From the NCBI RefSeq assembly GCF_000498755.1, contig NZ_AXUS01000009.1:44110-108109 (forward strand): a stretch of 64,000 nt of DNA, written 5' to 3'. The translations under genes and the position numbers were made by a program. This DNA is from Clostridioides mangenotii TR. Lineage in GTDB: Bacteria; Bacillota; Clostridia; Peptostreptococcales; Peptostreptococcaceae. The notes beneath the pieces were generated by a model that searched no databases, was not told where the DNA came from, and saw only the letters and a list, made by a program, of their open reading frames with translations. Shown here piece after piece: positions 45,233 to 55,318 of this stretch (within the stretch, counting starts at the first letter, position 1; every line of letters starts with the position of its first letter).

Positions 45233-45385
45233 TTAAATTTGATACAAGTATATCACAACCGTTACAACATATATTAATAAAGCACCAATTATAATACCTA
45301 CATGAATATTATTGAAATGATAAAAAGAAGTAAGCAGGATATATAAGATGATAGTTTTTCTCATATATCCTTTTTTATTACTCAT
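45233..45385 (-). CDS. 50-residue two-span membrane peptide
   Basis: ATG 45385: MSNKKGYMRKTIILYILLTS and 30 more residues, with two hydrophobic stretches (T-I-I-L-Y-I-L-L-T-S-F-Y and V-G-I-I-I-G-A-L-L-I-Y-V-V-T-V-V-I-Y). The ribosome-binding site is weak, though the ATG overlaps the stop of a 9-codon leader frame. It could be a real small protein convergent with the cytolysin gene. The call rests only on the open frame and its hydrophobic pattern. Confidence 0.4.
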   Translation of the reverse strand: MSNKKGYMRKTIILYILLTSFYHFNNIHVGIIIGALLIYVVTVVIYLYQI

Positions 45386-45544
45386 TATTATTAATTTTTT
45401 TAATCATATAATTATATAGTTATCTCTTTCAATCTCTCCACCCCATCTAGAAATAAAAGTGATTTGTCTATAAAACTACTTTAGAAGTATGATAATAGAC
45501 ATAATACTAGCTTACTTCTCTATAAAGCAAAAACGTGCTAAACG

Positions 45545-45585
45545 GCACTTATATACCGAATAACACGCTTAAACATTTATCTAAA
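45545..45585 (-). terminator. Terminator of the second aminopeptidase gene
   Basis: CGTG...CGG / CCG...CACG nested hairpin followed by T5 on the minus strand. Confidence 0.65.
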
Positions 45586-45596
45586 TATAAAATTCA

Positions 45597-47389
45597 TTAT
45601 ATAGCTCTTGTGTACTCTTTTAACCATTCTCTCTCTTCAGCAGTTAAGTGAGGAGAAACTTTTTCGAATACTTGTCCATGGTACCAGTTTAAGTAATCTT
45701 TCTCTTCTTTAGTCATTATAGTTGGGTCTACAGCATCTAGGTCTAATGGAGCAAACGTAACAACTTCAAATTCCATAAATTGTCCGTACATGTTTTTCTC
45801 AGCCTTTTTAGTTACTATTTCATTTTCCAGTCTTATTCCATGAGATCCTTCTATATAAATTCCTGGCTCATTAGTAGTTACCATTCCTTCTTCAAGAACT
45901 GCACTGTCAAATCTCTCAGGAACAACTCTCCATCTGAATCCATTTGGAGCTTCATGCACGTTAAGAACGAATCCTATTCCGTGTCCTGTTCCACATTGAT
46001 AGTCTATTCCCATTTGCCACATAATTCCTCTAGAAGTATATCTAGGTTGTATCCTCTACATCCGTGTAAGAATTTAGCTCTTGATAGTCCTATCATACCT
46101 CTAAGTACTGATGTAAAGTGAAGTCTTAACTCATCACTTATTGGACCTAGTGCATAAGTTCTTGTAATATCAGTTGTTCCATCGTAGTACTGACCACCTG
46201 AGTCAACTAGGAATAGATGTTCAGGCTCTAGTTTATAGTCAGATTCTGGAGTTGCACTGTAGTGCATCATAGCAGCGTGCTCTTTGTATCCAGCTATTGT
46301 GTCGAAACTTGGCTCGATAAATCCTTCTTGCTCTCTTCTAAAATCTTCTAGTTTTTGAGTCGCACTGATTTCTGTTATTTCCATTTTTCCTACATTATTT
46401 TTTAACCAATACATAAATTTAGTAACAGCAACACCGTCTTTGATGTGTGAGTTTCTTATATTCTTTATCTCTATTTCGTTCTTTTGAGCTTTGAAGAACA
46501 TAACTGGGTTAAATTGATCTATTTTTTTAACTCCTGCTGGTATGTTGTTAAGTATAGCATAGTTTATTTTAGTTCCATCTATTAATACTTTTTCGTCTTT
46601 TCCAACTTGTTTAACAAAATCATAAACATCATTGTAAGATTTTATTTGTACATTTTCTTTTGCTAATTCCGCTCTTATTTCATCGTTTAATTTGTTTTCA
46701 TCAAGGAATAAATGAACTTCATTTAATGTAACAACGGCATATGAAAGCACAACTGGATTGAATGTTACATCCCCACCTCTTATATTAAATAACCAGGCTA
46801 TATCATCAAGAGTAGTTATTACATGATAAGTAGCGTTTTTTTCTTTCATTTTGTCTCTAAGTCTTGCTAGTTTTGAACTAAAAGTTTCACCAGTGTATTT
46901 TACATCTAGTAAAAATGCTTTGCTATCAGATAGAGCTGGTCTATCTTCCCAAACAGCATCTATTAAATCATATTGATACTCAATTTTGATTCCTTTTGCA
47001 GCTAATCTTTCAGCATAAGCACTACCTTCTTTAGCAGATACAACTCTACCGTCAAATCCTAGAGTTCCGCCTTCTTTTATTGTATTCAATAAGAATTCTT
47101 CGATTGATGGAACGCCTTCTTGTCCCATTCTGTATAAATCTACTGTACTTCCCTCTAATTGTGTTTCAGCTTGTATAAAGTATCTACCATCTGTCCAAAG
47201 ACCAGCCTTATCCTTAGCTACTACTACAGTCCCTGCTGATCCTGTAAATCCTGAGATAAACTCTCTAGATTTAAAATAATCACCTACGTATTCACTTTGA
47301 TGACTATCAGAAGATGGAATTATATAGGCATCTATATTTTTCTCTTCCATAAGCTCTCTTAATTTAAGTACTCTGTCTTTTACATTCAT
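45597..47389 (-). pseudogene. Xaa-Pro aminopeptidase, second copy, frameshifted
   Basis: ATG 47389 follows GAGGAGG; an upstream in-frame ATG at 47422 is less likely. The protein matches the first copy throughout, but at about 46032-46036 a T is missing in L-D-I-L-S-R-G-I-M-W. The main frame ends G-K-W-E, and the last 141 residues with metal ligands (G-T-G-H-G-I-G, T-N-E-P-G-I-Y) lie in another frame. The N-terminal product would lack most of the active site. It is direct with the first copy and 4.4 kb from it. Confidence 0.88.
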
Positions 47390-47705
47390 TATAAAAAACC
47401 TCCTCAAAATATTTCTGACCAAATATAAAGATATTTGAAATTATATATTCAACAATCGGGTTAAATTTACCTTCTTGATACGAATCATTAAATTTGTTAT
47501 TAAGATCATTTAGGTCTATTTATTTAAATGAAACCGTTTCCATAATTAATCTTATAGGTAGATGATATCATCTATTTATCTAATTCTCAACATTTTCTTA
47601 CTAATTTTTACATTTTTATTTATTTTTGCAATATAGTGTAGGTTAAATAAATAACCTTTCTTTTCAAAGAATTTTCTGAACATATGGCGATTATTTTAAT
47701 CTAAA

Positions 47706-47736
47706 AAATATAGCTATTAATATTAATAGGCTATTA
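47706..47736 (-). terminator. Terminator of the PrsA-like gene
   Basis: ATAGC(C)TATTAAT / ATTAATAG-CTAT hairpin followed by T6 on the minus strand. The rest of the 47390-47705 gap is AT-rich and empty. Confidence 0.7.
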
Positions 47737-47760
47737 AAATGATCTAAAATTAGTTTAAAT

Positions 47761-48795
47761 TTAATTTTTATAGTTGTATTCATCTACAACATTTAGATTG
47801 TATTTGTCCTTTAGCTGTCTTATCAAATTACTTTGTTTCTCATAAGAAATTTTGTTTATTATTTCATTTTTTACTTCTGAAAAATCTTTATATCTTTTTG
47901 ATGTTCTTTTAATTATATGATAACCGTAGTCGCTCTTTACAACTTTATCGTAAATCTGATTAACATTTAATGAGAATGCTGCTTTTTCAAAAGACTCAAC
48001 CATTTCTCCTCTTCCAAAATACCCCAAATCACCTCCGTACTTCGAGCTCGGATCTTCAGAGTACTCTTTAGCCAAATCTGCAAAATTACTTCCAGTCAAT
48101 GCTTTTTTCAGAATTTGATCTGCTTTATCTTTAGCTTTATCTTTTTGCTTTCCTTTTAATTCATTTCCCTTCGCATCTAAATCCTTTATTAGTATATGCG
48201 ACGCCCTAATTTCTAAGAAATCATCTCTATTGCTAAAGTAGTAATCCTTTGCCTCTTCATCGCTTACCTTGCACGCTGTGGTTATAAACCTTCTCGCTAT
48301 AAGTTCTTTGTCTATCTCATTTTCAAAGGCAACCTTGTCTATACTAAGCTTGTTTAAGATTCTGTCCTCATTTAAAGAATACTTCTCTTTAAGTTCACCT
48401 ATTATTGTCGTATACTGTTTGTTTATTTCATCGCCAGAGATTTTTATTCCACTTGATTTTCCTTCTTTGTACAGTATTTCAGTCTTAGTAATATGGTCTA
48501 TTAAGTTGTACTCATATCTCTTAACTTCCTCGCTACTCGTAGGTGATTTATCAGTAAGGCATAAGATCTGATCCATCTTTATCTTTAAATCTTCTTCAGT
48601 AATAATAAATCCACTCATAGTTGCTACTATCTTGTCTTTACTATAAGTTTTCTGTGAATACAGAATCTTTTTAATCGTAAACTTTCCTGACATATATATA
48701 CCTAAAAATATTAGTCCTATTAAAGTTATAATAGATATTTGTTTTATTCTCAATAGATCACGAGATTTCTTATGTTTAAACTTTGAGGCTTTCAC
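47761..48795 (-). CDS. PrsA-like membrane-anchored peptidyl-prolyl isomerase (parvulin type)
   Basis: 344 residues. It has one N-terminal membrane segment (I-S-I-I-T-L-I-G-L-I-F-L-G-I-Y-M, about 20-36), no lipobox, and a SurA-N-like helical domain (45-185). A parvulin domain at about 193-300 contains R-A-S-H-I-L-I-K-D, F-A-D-L-A-K-E-Y-S-E-D-P-S-S, G-G-D-L-G-Y-F-G-R-G and G-Y-H-I-I-K-R. It should fold secreted proteins outside the membrane. It lies near the cytolysin gene, which may be a client, but this is only positional. Confidence 0.85.
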   Translation of the reverse strand: MKASKFKHKKSRDLLRIKQISIITLIGLIFLGIYMSGKFTIKKILYSQKTYSKDKIVATMSGFIITEEDLKIKMDQILCLTDKSPTSSEEVKRYEYNLIDHITKTEILYKEGKSSGIKISGDEINKQYTTIIGELKEKYSLNEDRILNKLSIDKVAFENEIDKELIARRFITTACKVSDEEAKDYYFSNRDDFLEIRASHILIKDLDAKGNELKGKQKDKAKDKADQILKKALTGSNFADLAKEYSEDPSSKYGGDLGYFGRGEMVESFEKAAFSLNVNQIYDKVVKSDYGYHIIKRTSKRYKDFSEVKNEIINKISYEKQSNLIRQLKDKYNLNVVDEYNYKN

Positions 48796-48910
48796 TTGAT
48801 CTATCAGGCTCCTTCCGAATTATTACACAATTCTTATTGTATATTATTTTACATTATAAAAATTTATATTGTGTGAATAAGAGTCGAAACTAATATGAAT
48901 TTTTAGTGAA

Positions 48911-49966
48911 TCATATTTTTCTAAAACTATATCTAATATAATTTCTATCTACTTTTGTATCTCCACATTTTAGCATTTCCTGTACTTTTGTTTTATCTAA
49001 TTTGAGGTAATTTGCACATTCTTCTACAGATTTAAACACCTCTAATAAATCACCATTTTTCTTAACGAGCTCTACTTTTTTCTTACCTGTCCTTTTTATT
49101 ATCTCTTTGTACTTATTATAATAATCGTCGTATTCAGAATCTAAACACTCAAATGAGTAAGTCATACTAATCGGCTCAATTGTAGAACTTCCCAATATAT
49201 AACCTCTCTTTTCTTCAGAAACCTTTGGCGAAAAAATTCGATCATTTAATTGTTTATAAGTTTCAAATGGATTTTTACCATTATCCAAATACTTATCGTT
49301 CTTATCTGAGTATTCCATTAATCCAAGCTGCTCACCGATATAGTTTATTGCATCTCCAAAGTAGTCTGTATATCCATATAAAATATTTTCTTTAATATAA
49401 CTTAAAGGTACTTTTAATTTTCGACTACAATCTGCGTGAGTTTTAAATTCTACATTTTCATTGGTATAAATATTTATAGCTTTTATAGACTTCGCCCTTT
49501 TTATCTTAACCTTTTTTATATAATCAGCGTCATGATTATCATTTTCTCGAAGTGTCTCTGCTATTTCGAAAACTTTTTCATTTCTTTTTTCTTCAATCAG
49601 TTCTATATTATTTTCTAATTCATGAGATTCATCAGTTTTATCCGCCTTTACTTCAGCTTCTTCTGTTTTTTCGGCTTCTGTTTCATTCTCAAGTTCATTA
49701 AAATTATTATTCTCTATTTCGCTTTCTTCTTTTATCTCTTCTGCTCTTCCACATTCTACTTCATTTTTTATCCTTAGTTCTTCAATATCAACGTCTTCTT
49801 TTTTACTCTCTACTATTTCCGTTACGCCTTTAATAGCTGTTTCTATTTCTTTATTAATCTTTGCTTCTGTTTCTATTTCATCTTCATATTCCTTTAAAAC
49901 TTTTTCTTCATTATAATGTTTATCTGTTTGCTTTTTTTTGACAATGTTTAACCATTTTTTTAACAC
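48911..49966 (-). CDS. Acidic protein with two NUMOD1-like DNA-binding motifs
   Basis: 351 residues. The first 150 are very rich in Glu and Lys (E-V-L-K-E-Y-E-D-E-I-E-T-E) and probably coiled coil. Two segments, A-I-N-I-Y-T-N-E-N-V-E-F-K-T-H-A-D-C-S-R (about 165-205) and G-D-L-L-E-V-F-K-S-V-E-E-C-A-N-Y-L (about 305-345), look like NUMOD1 modules: a short beta hairpin, then a helix-turn-helix with a small-residue turn. These usually accompany homing nucleases, but no nuclease domain is seen here. It may be a DNA-binding structural or regulatory protein. It forms a single gene. Confidence 0.6.
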   Translation of the reverse strand: MLKKWLNIVKKKQTDKHYNEEKVLKEYEDEIETEAKINKEIETAIKGVTEIVESKKEDVDIEELRIKNEVECGRAEEIKEESEIENNNFNELENETEAEKTEEAEVKADKTDESHELENNIELIEEKRNEKVFEIAETLRENDNHDADYIKKVKIKRAKSIKAINIYTNENVEFKTHADCSRKLKVPLSYIKENILYGYTDYFGDAINYIGEQLGLMEYSDKNDKYLDNGKNPFETYKQLNDRIFSPKVSEEKRGYILGSSTIEPISMTYSFECLDSEYDDYYNKYKEIIKRTGKKKVELVKKNGDLLEVFKSVEECANYLKLDKTKVQEMLKCGDTKVDRNYIRYSFRKI

Positions 49967-50037
49967 AAAAAAATCCCCCTAAAATTTTTATAACAAAGTT
50001 ATACTTAAATCTTAAGCTACTAATTTCAAGATTTATG

Positions 50038-50778
50038 TTACTCTAAATACATATTTCTCAGATTATTTAATTCATCTAAGTCTAATCCGAACTCGCCATT
50101 TAAGTAGTCTTCTACAGTTTTGTACTCGTCGTCTATTCTGTCAAAAGCAGCATTTATATAATCTAAATTAACACCAAATATATGGTTTAATTTTTCTCTG
50201 TCTACTTTTTTAAACTCAGGCTTTAGTTCTATTAGATTATTTATTTCATTTTCTGCAAAATCATTGCTCTTTAAGTAATCTCTAATAATATTTTCTCTAG
50301 ATACTCCAAATATCATTAAAATTATAGCACTCCCGACACCTGTTCTGTCTTTTCCTGCTGTACAGTGATTTAACAAAGGAAGCATATCCGGATCTCTTAC
50401 AAGCTCTACAAGTCTTCTATACGAAGGATTATTTATCGGTAGCTCATGGTAATTCTCTTTAAGCATATTAAATGCACTCGATTTTTCAAACATATTGTCT
50501 ATCATATCTTCGATTGATCCAAATTTAACTCCACTAAACTTTTGTAAATTCATCGCTGGAACTCGAATATTTTTAACACCTTCAATTTCTGTTGATGGAT
50601 GGTTACTTGCTTCACTATCGCTTCTATAATCGAAGATACACTTTATATTTAACTTATTTAAAGTATCTACATCTTCTTTAGAAAGATTCTCTAAGTTAGC
50701 TGATCTATAGAAATACCCCTTTTTTACAAATCTGCCATCTTGAGATGCTATTCCTCCCAAGTCTCTAAAATTTTTCAT
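50038..50778 (-). CDS. Tyrosine-protein phosphatase (Y_phosphatase3 family)
   Basis: 246 residues. N-F-R-D-L-G-G-I at the start and R-S-A-N-L at about 25 are family marks. The P-loop N-H-C-T-A-G-K-D-R-T-G has catalytic Cys139 and Arg145. Secreted or cytosolic members act on phosphotyrosine or phosphoinositides; no signal peptide is seen here. It is divergent from the toxin-antitoxin locus. Confidence 0.88.
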   Translation of the reverse strand: MKNFRDLGGIASQDGRFVKKGYFYRSANLENLSKEDVDTLNKLNIKCIFDYRSDSEASNHPSTEIEGVKNIRVPAMNLQKFSGVKFGSIEDMIDNMFEKSSAFNMLKENYHELPINNPSYRRLVELVRDPDMLPLLNHCTAGKDRTGVGSAIILMIFGVSRENIIRDYLKSNDFAENEINNLIELKPEFKKVDREKLNHIFGVNLDYINAAFDRIDDEYKTVEDYLNGEFGLDLDELNNLRNMYLE

Positions 50779-50970
50779 ATTTTCACCCCATTAATTTACT
50801 TCCTAATATTGTAAAGTTATTTCTAATAATTAATATCTTAATTTTACCAATCTTGTTTTCAAAACACAATAGGATAAGATTTTTTGTCAAATCTTATTGA
50901 AATTTATCTTAATTAAATAAGAGTTCAAAAATAGTCATAAATTCAAAATAATTGACTACAATCGAATGAA

Positions 50971-51004
50971 TTGCATACAGTATTTATATGATATAATATT
51001 AGTG
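50971..51004 (+). promoter_or_regulatory. Promoter of the candidate type I toxin mRNA
   Basis: Extended -10 TGA-TATAAT (50989-50997) with TTGCAT at 50971-50976. Transcription would begin at about 51004, exactly at the base-pairing arm GAGATTACATA. Confidence 0.65.
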
Positions 51005-51075
51005 AGATTACATAACAACCGGGTGTAAATCCATATAAAAAATTATCCCTTCATTATGATTGGAGGTGATAATAT

Positions 51076-51237
51076 ATGGGAGATTTTTTGAGTATATTAT
51101 TTTTTATCGGCAGCACGATTACTGCGATAACTTTAATATTGAATAGGCTTTCTAAGCTTATCAATACATATTTAAAGTTAAAAAATGACATCAAAAAATT
51201 AAAACACCCGAACGGCAATTCGGATGCTTCAGATTAA
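51076..51237 (+). CDS. Candidate type I toxin, 53-residue membrane peptide
   Basis: ATG 51076 with a strong GGAGGTGAT site encodes MGDFLSILFFIGSTITAITL and then I-L-N-R-L-S-K-L-I-N-T-Y-L-K-L-K-N-D. It has one membrane helix followed by a basic, then hydrophilic tail, the usual form of TxpA/BsrG- and C. difficile-type toxins. The mRNA 5' end (51004-51014 GAGATTACATA, 51021-51027 GGGTGTA) is complementary to its 3' end (51267-51273 TACACCC, 51285-51295 TATGTAATCTC). Such 5'-3' pairing keeps full-length toxin mRNA silent in known type I systems. An antisense RNA overlaps the 3' end. No homologue is known to me by name. Toxicity is inference. Confidence 0.7.
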   Translation: MGDFLSILFFIGSTITAITLILNRLSKLINTYLKLKNDIKKLKHPNGNSDASD

Positions 51238-51304
51238 AATATTAACTATTTTATATTCTTTGGAGATACACCCTAAGCCCATAGTATGTAATCTCTTTTT
51301 CCTT
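51195..51304 (-). ncRNA. Candidate antisense RNA antitoxin, convergent with the toxin gene
   Basis: A minus-strand promoter TTGACT (51340-51335), 18-base spacer, TATACT (51316-51311) would start an RNA at about 51304. It runs through the toxin 3' untranslated region and the last ~14 codons to a terminator CATCCGAA - 6-base loop - TTCGGGTG followed by TTTTAATTTTTT (51226-51192). The length is about 110 bases. Its first hairpin is the complement of the toxin terminator loop, which suits kissing contacts. Confidence 0.6.
51261..51301 (+). terminator. Toxin mRNA terminator that competes with 5'-3' pairing
   Basis: GAGATACA / TGTAATCTC (one bulge) followed by T5. Its right arm TATGTAATCTC is also the perfect partner of the mRNA 5' end. 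The remaining gap 51341-51760 is AT-rich and shows nothing else. Confidence 0.6.
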
Positions 51305-51760
51305 AATAAAAGTATACCCTAATTAAACATTCTTAGTCAACCTGACTGAACTATTATAAAAACATTCCTAATCTATATATATGTAATATCTCATAAAATA
51401 TATCAGTATTTTTATTAAAAGAATATAATATCCGTCCGTATATATCTTAAAGCCCTCAGGATCAAACTTTTTAATCATAATATAACTGTTATTTATTTAA
51501 TTTTCTCGGTAGAATACCAAGACTTATACACGTATTAGTGACAAGCTCTATTATGTAAACATCATTTAACATAAATTAGCTGGTACTTAACGCAGAATAA
51601 TGCTAAAATTAACTCAGTTAATTATCTGAAATAGATTTATTTTTAGACTAGCCTTACTAATATTATCAGTATTTTATATAAAGCTTTTAGCATTATATTA
51701 TTTTAAAGTTTAGTCAATATTACATAATATATCAATATAACAATGACTTTGGAGGTTTCT

Positions 51761-52816
51761 ATGATCAGTACAGAAAAACAAAGAGCTTTTATTATAAAGT
51801 TTACATATTTTATCTTGATAGCAGCTCTAATATTTGCAAGTTTTAAATTTATCCTTCCGCTATTTATGCCATTTGTAATTGGATTTTTTATTGCTTTTAT
51901 ATTAAGGCCAGCTATAAATTTCTTAACAGATAAAATTAAGATTAATCCCGCATTGACATCAACAGTAGTACTACTTTTATTTTATGCAATTACAATTGCT
52001 GCACTTACTAGTTTTGGAGCAAAGCTGTTCAGTAAGATAAGTGAAATGGTACTTACTCTACCGGATGTATACAAGTACTCTATAGAACCAAATCTAGAAA
52101 CATTTTTTTCTAAAGTGGAGTCACTAGCGCCAAATGTAGATTTGTTTGGATGGGATAACTTATCTCAATCTATAATGTCTTTAGTAGCTTCTTTTTCATC
52201 AAATGCTCTTAACTTTGTTACAAGCGCTGCTACAAGAGCTCCTGCTTTTATGATAAAGTTAATCATAACTATAATCGCTTCTTTCTTCTTTACATTTGAC
52301 TACAAAAAAATCATTAATTTTGTTTTAAATCAGTTTTCAGAAAAAAACCGCGAGTTTATACTAAATGTTAAAAAAAGCAGTATAGTTGCCGTATTTAAAT
52401 TAATTAAAGCGTATGCGATTTTATTATCAGTTACTTTTATTGAACTTTGGATAGGACTTACTATACTTAAAGTAGATGCTGCTTTTCCAATAGCTATTTT
52501 AATAGCAATGGTTGATATACTACCAATTTTAGGAACTGGAAGTATTATAATTCCTTGGGCTATAATTTCTTTAATAAACGGAAATAGCAGTATGGCCATA
52601 GGGTTATTTATAATCTACATTGTAATAACTGTAGTTAGACAAGTCCTTGAGCCTAAGGTTGTAGGGAGTCAGATAGGCCTTTATCCACTGATTACATTAA
52701 TGTGCATGTTTATTGGGGCTCAGTTATTCGGTATTGTCGGTCTATTTGGATTCCCAATAGCTGCTACAATAATTAAGAATTTGCACGATACAGGAGCGAT
52801 AAAATTTATAAAATAA
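51761..52816 (+). CDS. AI-2E family transporter
   Basis: 351 residues from ATG 51761 after TTGGAGG; the in-frame ATG at 51743 lies upstream of that site. It has about eight membrane segments in the AI-2E (UPF0118) pattern: an N-terminal pair, a soluble domain with amphipathic helices, then the C-terminal block with P-I-L-G-T-G-S-I-I-I-P-W-A and V-L-E-P-K-V-V-G-S-Q-I-G-L-Y-P-L. Members include YtvI-like and Na+/H+ antiporter-like proteins; the substrate is unknown. Confidence 0.85.
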   Translation: MISTEKQRAFIIKFTYFILIAALIFASFKFILPLFMPFVIGFFIAFILRPAINFLTDKIKINPALTSTVVLLLFYAITIAALTSFGAKLFSKISEMVLTLPDVYKYSIEPNLETFFSKVESLAPNVDLFGWDNLSQSIMSLVASFSSNALNFVTSAATRAPAFMIKLIITIIASFFFTFDYKKIINFVLNQFSEKNREFILNVKKSSIVAVFKLIKAYAILLSVTFIELWIGLTILKVDAAFPIAILIAMVDILPILGTGSIIIPWAIISLINGNSSMAIGLFIIYIVITVVRQVLEPKVVGSQIGLYPLITLMCMFIGAQLFGIVGLFGFPIAATIIKNLHDTGAIKFIK

Positions 52817-52827
52817 GCTAAAAATAA

Positions 52828-52896
52828 TAATCGATTGTTTGGCTGCTATACTGATCTTTACTAAATTAGTATATCGATAGCTCAATCAATCGATTA
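52828..52896. terminator. Terminator between the AI-2E gene and topB
   Basis: AATAATCGATTG ... CAATCGATTAT long-loop hairpin flanked by A- and T-rich runs, serving the two convergent genes. Confidence 0.65.
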
Positions 52897-52932
52897 TCTT
52901 TATTTGTTAATATATTTATCTATTTTTTTAAT

Positions 52933-55049
52933 CTATTTCTTAAGTTTAGCAAGAGCTTCTGCAAATGGATTATTAAACACTTCGTTATCTTTATTTTGTT
53001 TTTTTAGATATTGGTTTACATCTCTTTTACTTGCTTTTGATTTTTCTTCATTTTTTCTCTTATTGAATGAAGATAATTTCTCTCTGTATCCACAAGCACA
53101 TGTAAATATCCTACCATCACCTTCACCTCTTAGCTCCAACTTCTTATGACAATTTGGACATCTAGAGTTTGTAGTCTGTGAGATAAGTTTTCTTGTTTTA
53201 CATTCTCTATCCTCGCAAATTAGCATTTTTCCCTTTTTACCATTTACCTCTAACATATATTTTCCACATTCAGGACATTTATTTTTAGTGATATTATCGT
53301 GTTTAAACTTACTATCACTGTTTTTTATATCTTTTATTATTGTCTTTGTGTAATTTTTCATATCATCGATAAAAACATTTTTATTTAGCTTACCAGCCGA
53401 TATATCCTGCAGCCTTTTTTCCCAAGAAGATGTCATTTTGGCAGACTTTAGATCCTCTGGTACCAATCTAAAAGCTGTTTGCCTTTAGAAGTTATGTGTA
53501 TATCTTTTCCTTTTTTCTCTATTGAAAATGAATTAAATAATTTTTCAATAATATCCGCTCTCGTCGCTACTGTACCAAGTCCATTTTTCTCCATATGAGT
53601 AAGCAAAGTACCTTCATTTAAGTAAGATGGTGGATTTGTTTTTCCCCTACTCATATTAGTATTTAAATTTTTAAGTTCATCGCCTTTATTTATGCTTGGC
53701 ATCGTTCTAACTTCATCATCATCTTCGTAATCTCTGTAGTTTTCTTTCCACCCTAACTTTATAACTTTATTTCCAGTAGCTACAAAAGTTTCACCTTCTA
53801 TTTCACCAGTTATCTTCGTTTGTTCGTACTCATATGGCTCTGATAAAACTGACAAGAATCTCTTTACTACCAAATCAAATATCTTTCTCTCTTTATCGCT
53901 CAAATCACTTATAAACACACGCTCTTCTGTAGGAATAATAGCGTGGTGATCTGTCACTTTAGAATTGTCTACAAAGCTTTTGTTCTTTACAATTTTATTC
54001 TTAAGAAGTTTGTTGCAAACTCTAGAGTATTCACTTACATTAACCGCTTTTATTCTATCCTTCAATGTATCTACTATATCATCAGTTAAATACCTTGAAT
54101 CAGTCCTTGGATAAGTAAGCACCTTGTGGTGTTCATATAGTTTTTGCATAATAGATAGCGTTTCTTTTGCTGAGAATCCAAATATCTTATTTGCATCTCT
54201 CTGAAGTTCAGTTAAATCGTACAAAGCTGGCGAATATTTCTTTTTATACGTTTTACTTACATCTACTATCTCTATATCTTTTCCTCTAATTTTAGATATT
54301 ATCTTATCTATTTTTTCTTTATCAAAACTAGATGTCGAATTATTTTTATCATGCCAAGAAAGTTTTATCTCAGAACTTCCTTTAATTACATTTACATCAA
54401 TTCCAAAAAACTCTTTCGATTTAAAGTTTTGTATTTCATCTTCTCTTATTTTAATGATAGAAAGCGTCGGAGTTTGAACCCTACCACAAGATAGCTGAGC
54501 ATTGTATTTAGTCGTTAAAGCTCTAGTTGCATTTATACCAACAAACCAATCTGCTTCTGCCCTTGCTATTGCTGAGTAGTATAAATTATCGTATTTATGC
54601 CCATCTTTCAAATTATTAAATCCCTCTTTAATAGCTTTATCTGTACTAGACGAAATCCAAAGTCTTTTTATCGGTTTACTAGACTTAGATTTTTCGATTA
54701 TCCACCTAGCGACAAGTTCTCCTTCTCTTCCAGCATCTGTTGCTATTACTATCTCATCAACATCATTTCTGTTTATTTGGCTTTTTACTGTATTAAACTG
54801 TTTACTGCTCTTTTTAATTACCACAATTTTTAAATACTTAGGCAACATAGGAAGATCATCCATATTCCACACTTTGTATTTTGGATCATAACTTTCCGGA
54901 TCTGCATGTGTAACCAAATGTCCCAATGCCCAAGTCACAATATATTTTGGACCCTCTATAAATCCATTTTTTTCATTTTTACAACCCATTACTTTTGCTA
55001 TATCTCTACCAACGGATGGTTTTTCTGCTAATACTAATATTTTCCCCAT
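52933..55049 (-). pseudogene. topB: DNA topoisomerase III, frameshifted near the end of the catalytic core
   Basis: The first 533 codons carry the Toprim domain (V-L-A-E-K-P-S-V-G-R-D-I-A, D-A-G-R-E-G-E) and the active-site Tyr in L-T-Y-P-R-T-D-S-R-Y, up to S-K-G-K-Q-L-L-D. At 53464-53467 one T is missing (GATTG for GATTTG). The main frame ends W-Y-Q-R-I; the other frame continues L-V-P-E-D-L-K-S-A with the core end and two zinc ribbons (C-P-E-C-G, C-P-N-C-H). One base restores about 705 residues. Topo III decatenates replication and recombination intermediates. A consensus error is possible, because the rest looks well conserved. Confidence 0.9.
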
Positions 55050-55318
55050 TCTTTATTCCTTTCCAATATCCCAATCTATTTTAATTTGTACAATTTTTTA
55101 ACATTACTTTCCTAAGATACAATTATAACACAAATAAACACATAATTTTAAAGAGCCACATGATACAATCTATCAACTTATTTAATAAATTTAAAATTTT
55201 ATAATTTAATTTATTTTTATTGGTTAGAATGTAAATAATTAACCAAGAAAATTATCAATAATTTAAATACTTTTGATCGATAATATATACAGGATAAAAT
55301 TTATTAGGAGATGATTCT

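Noticed and set aside
45233..45385. Second type I toxin next to the cytolysin gene
   Set aside because: The peptide is hydrophobic and small, but no 5'-3' complementarity or antisense promoter was seen, so it is kept only as a small protein.
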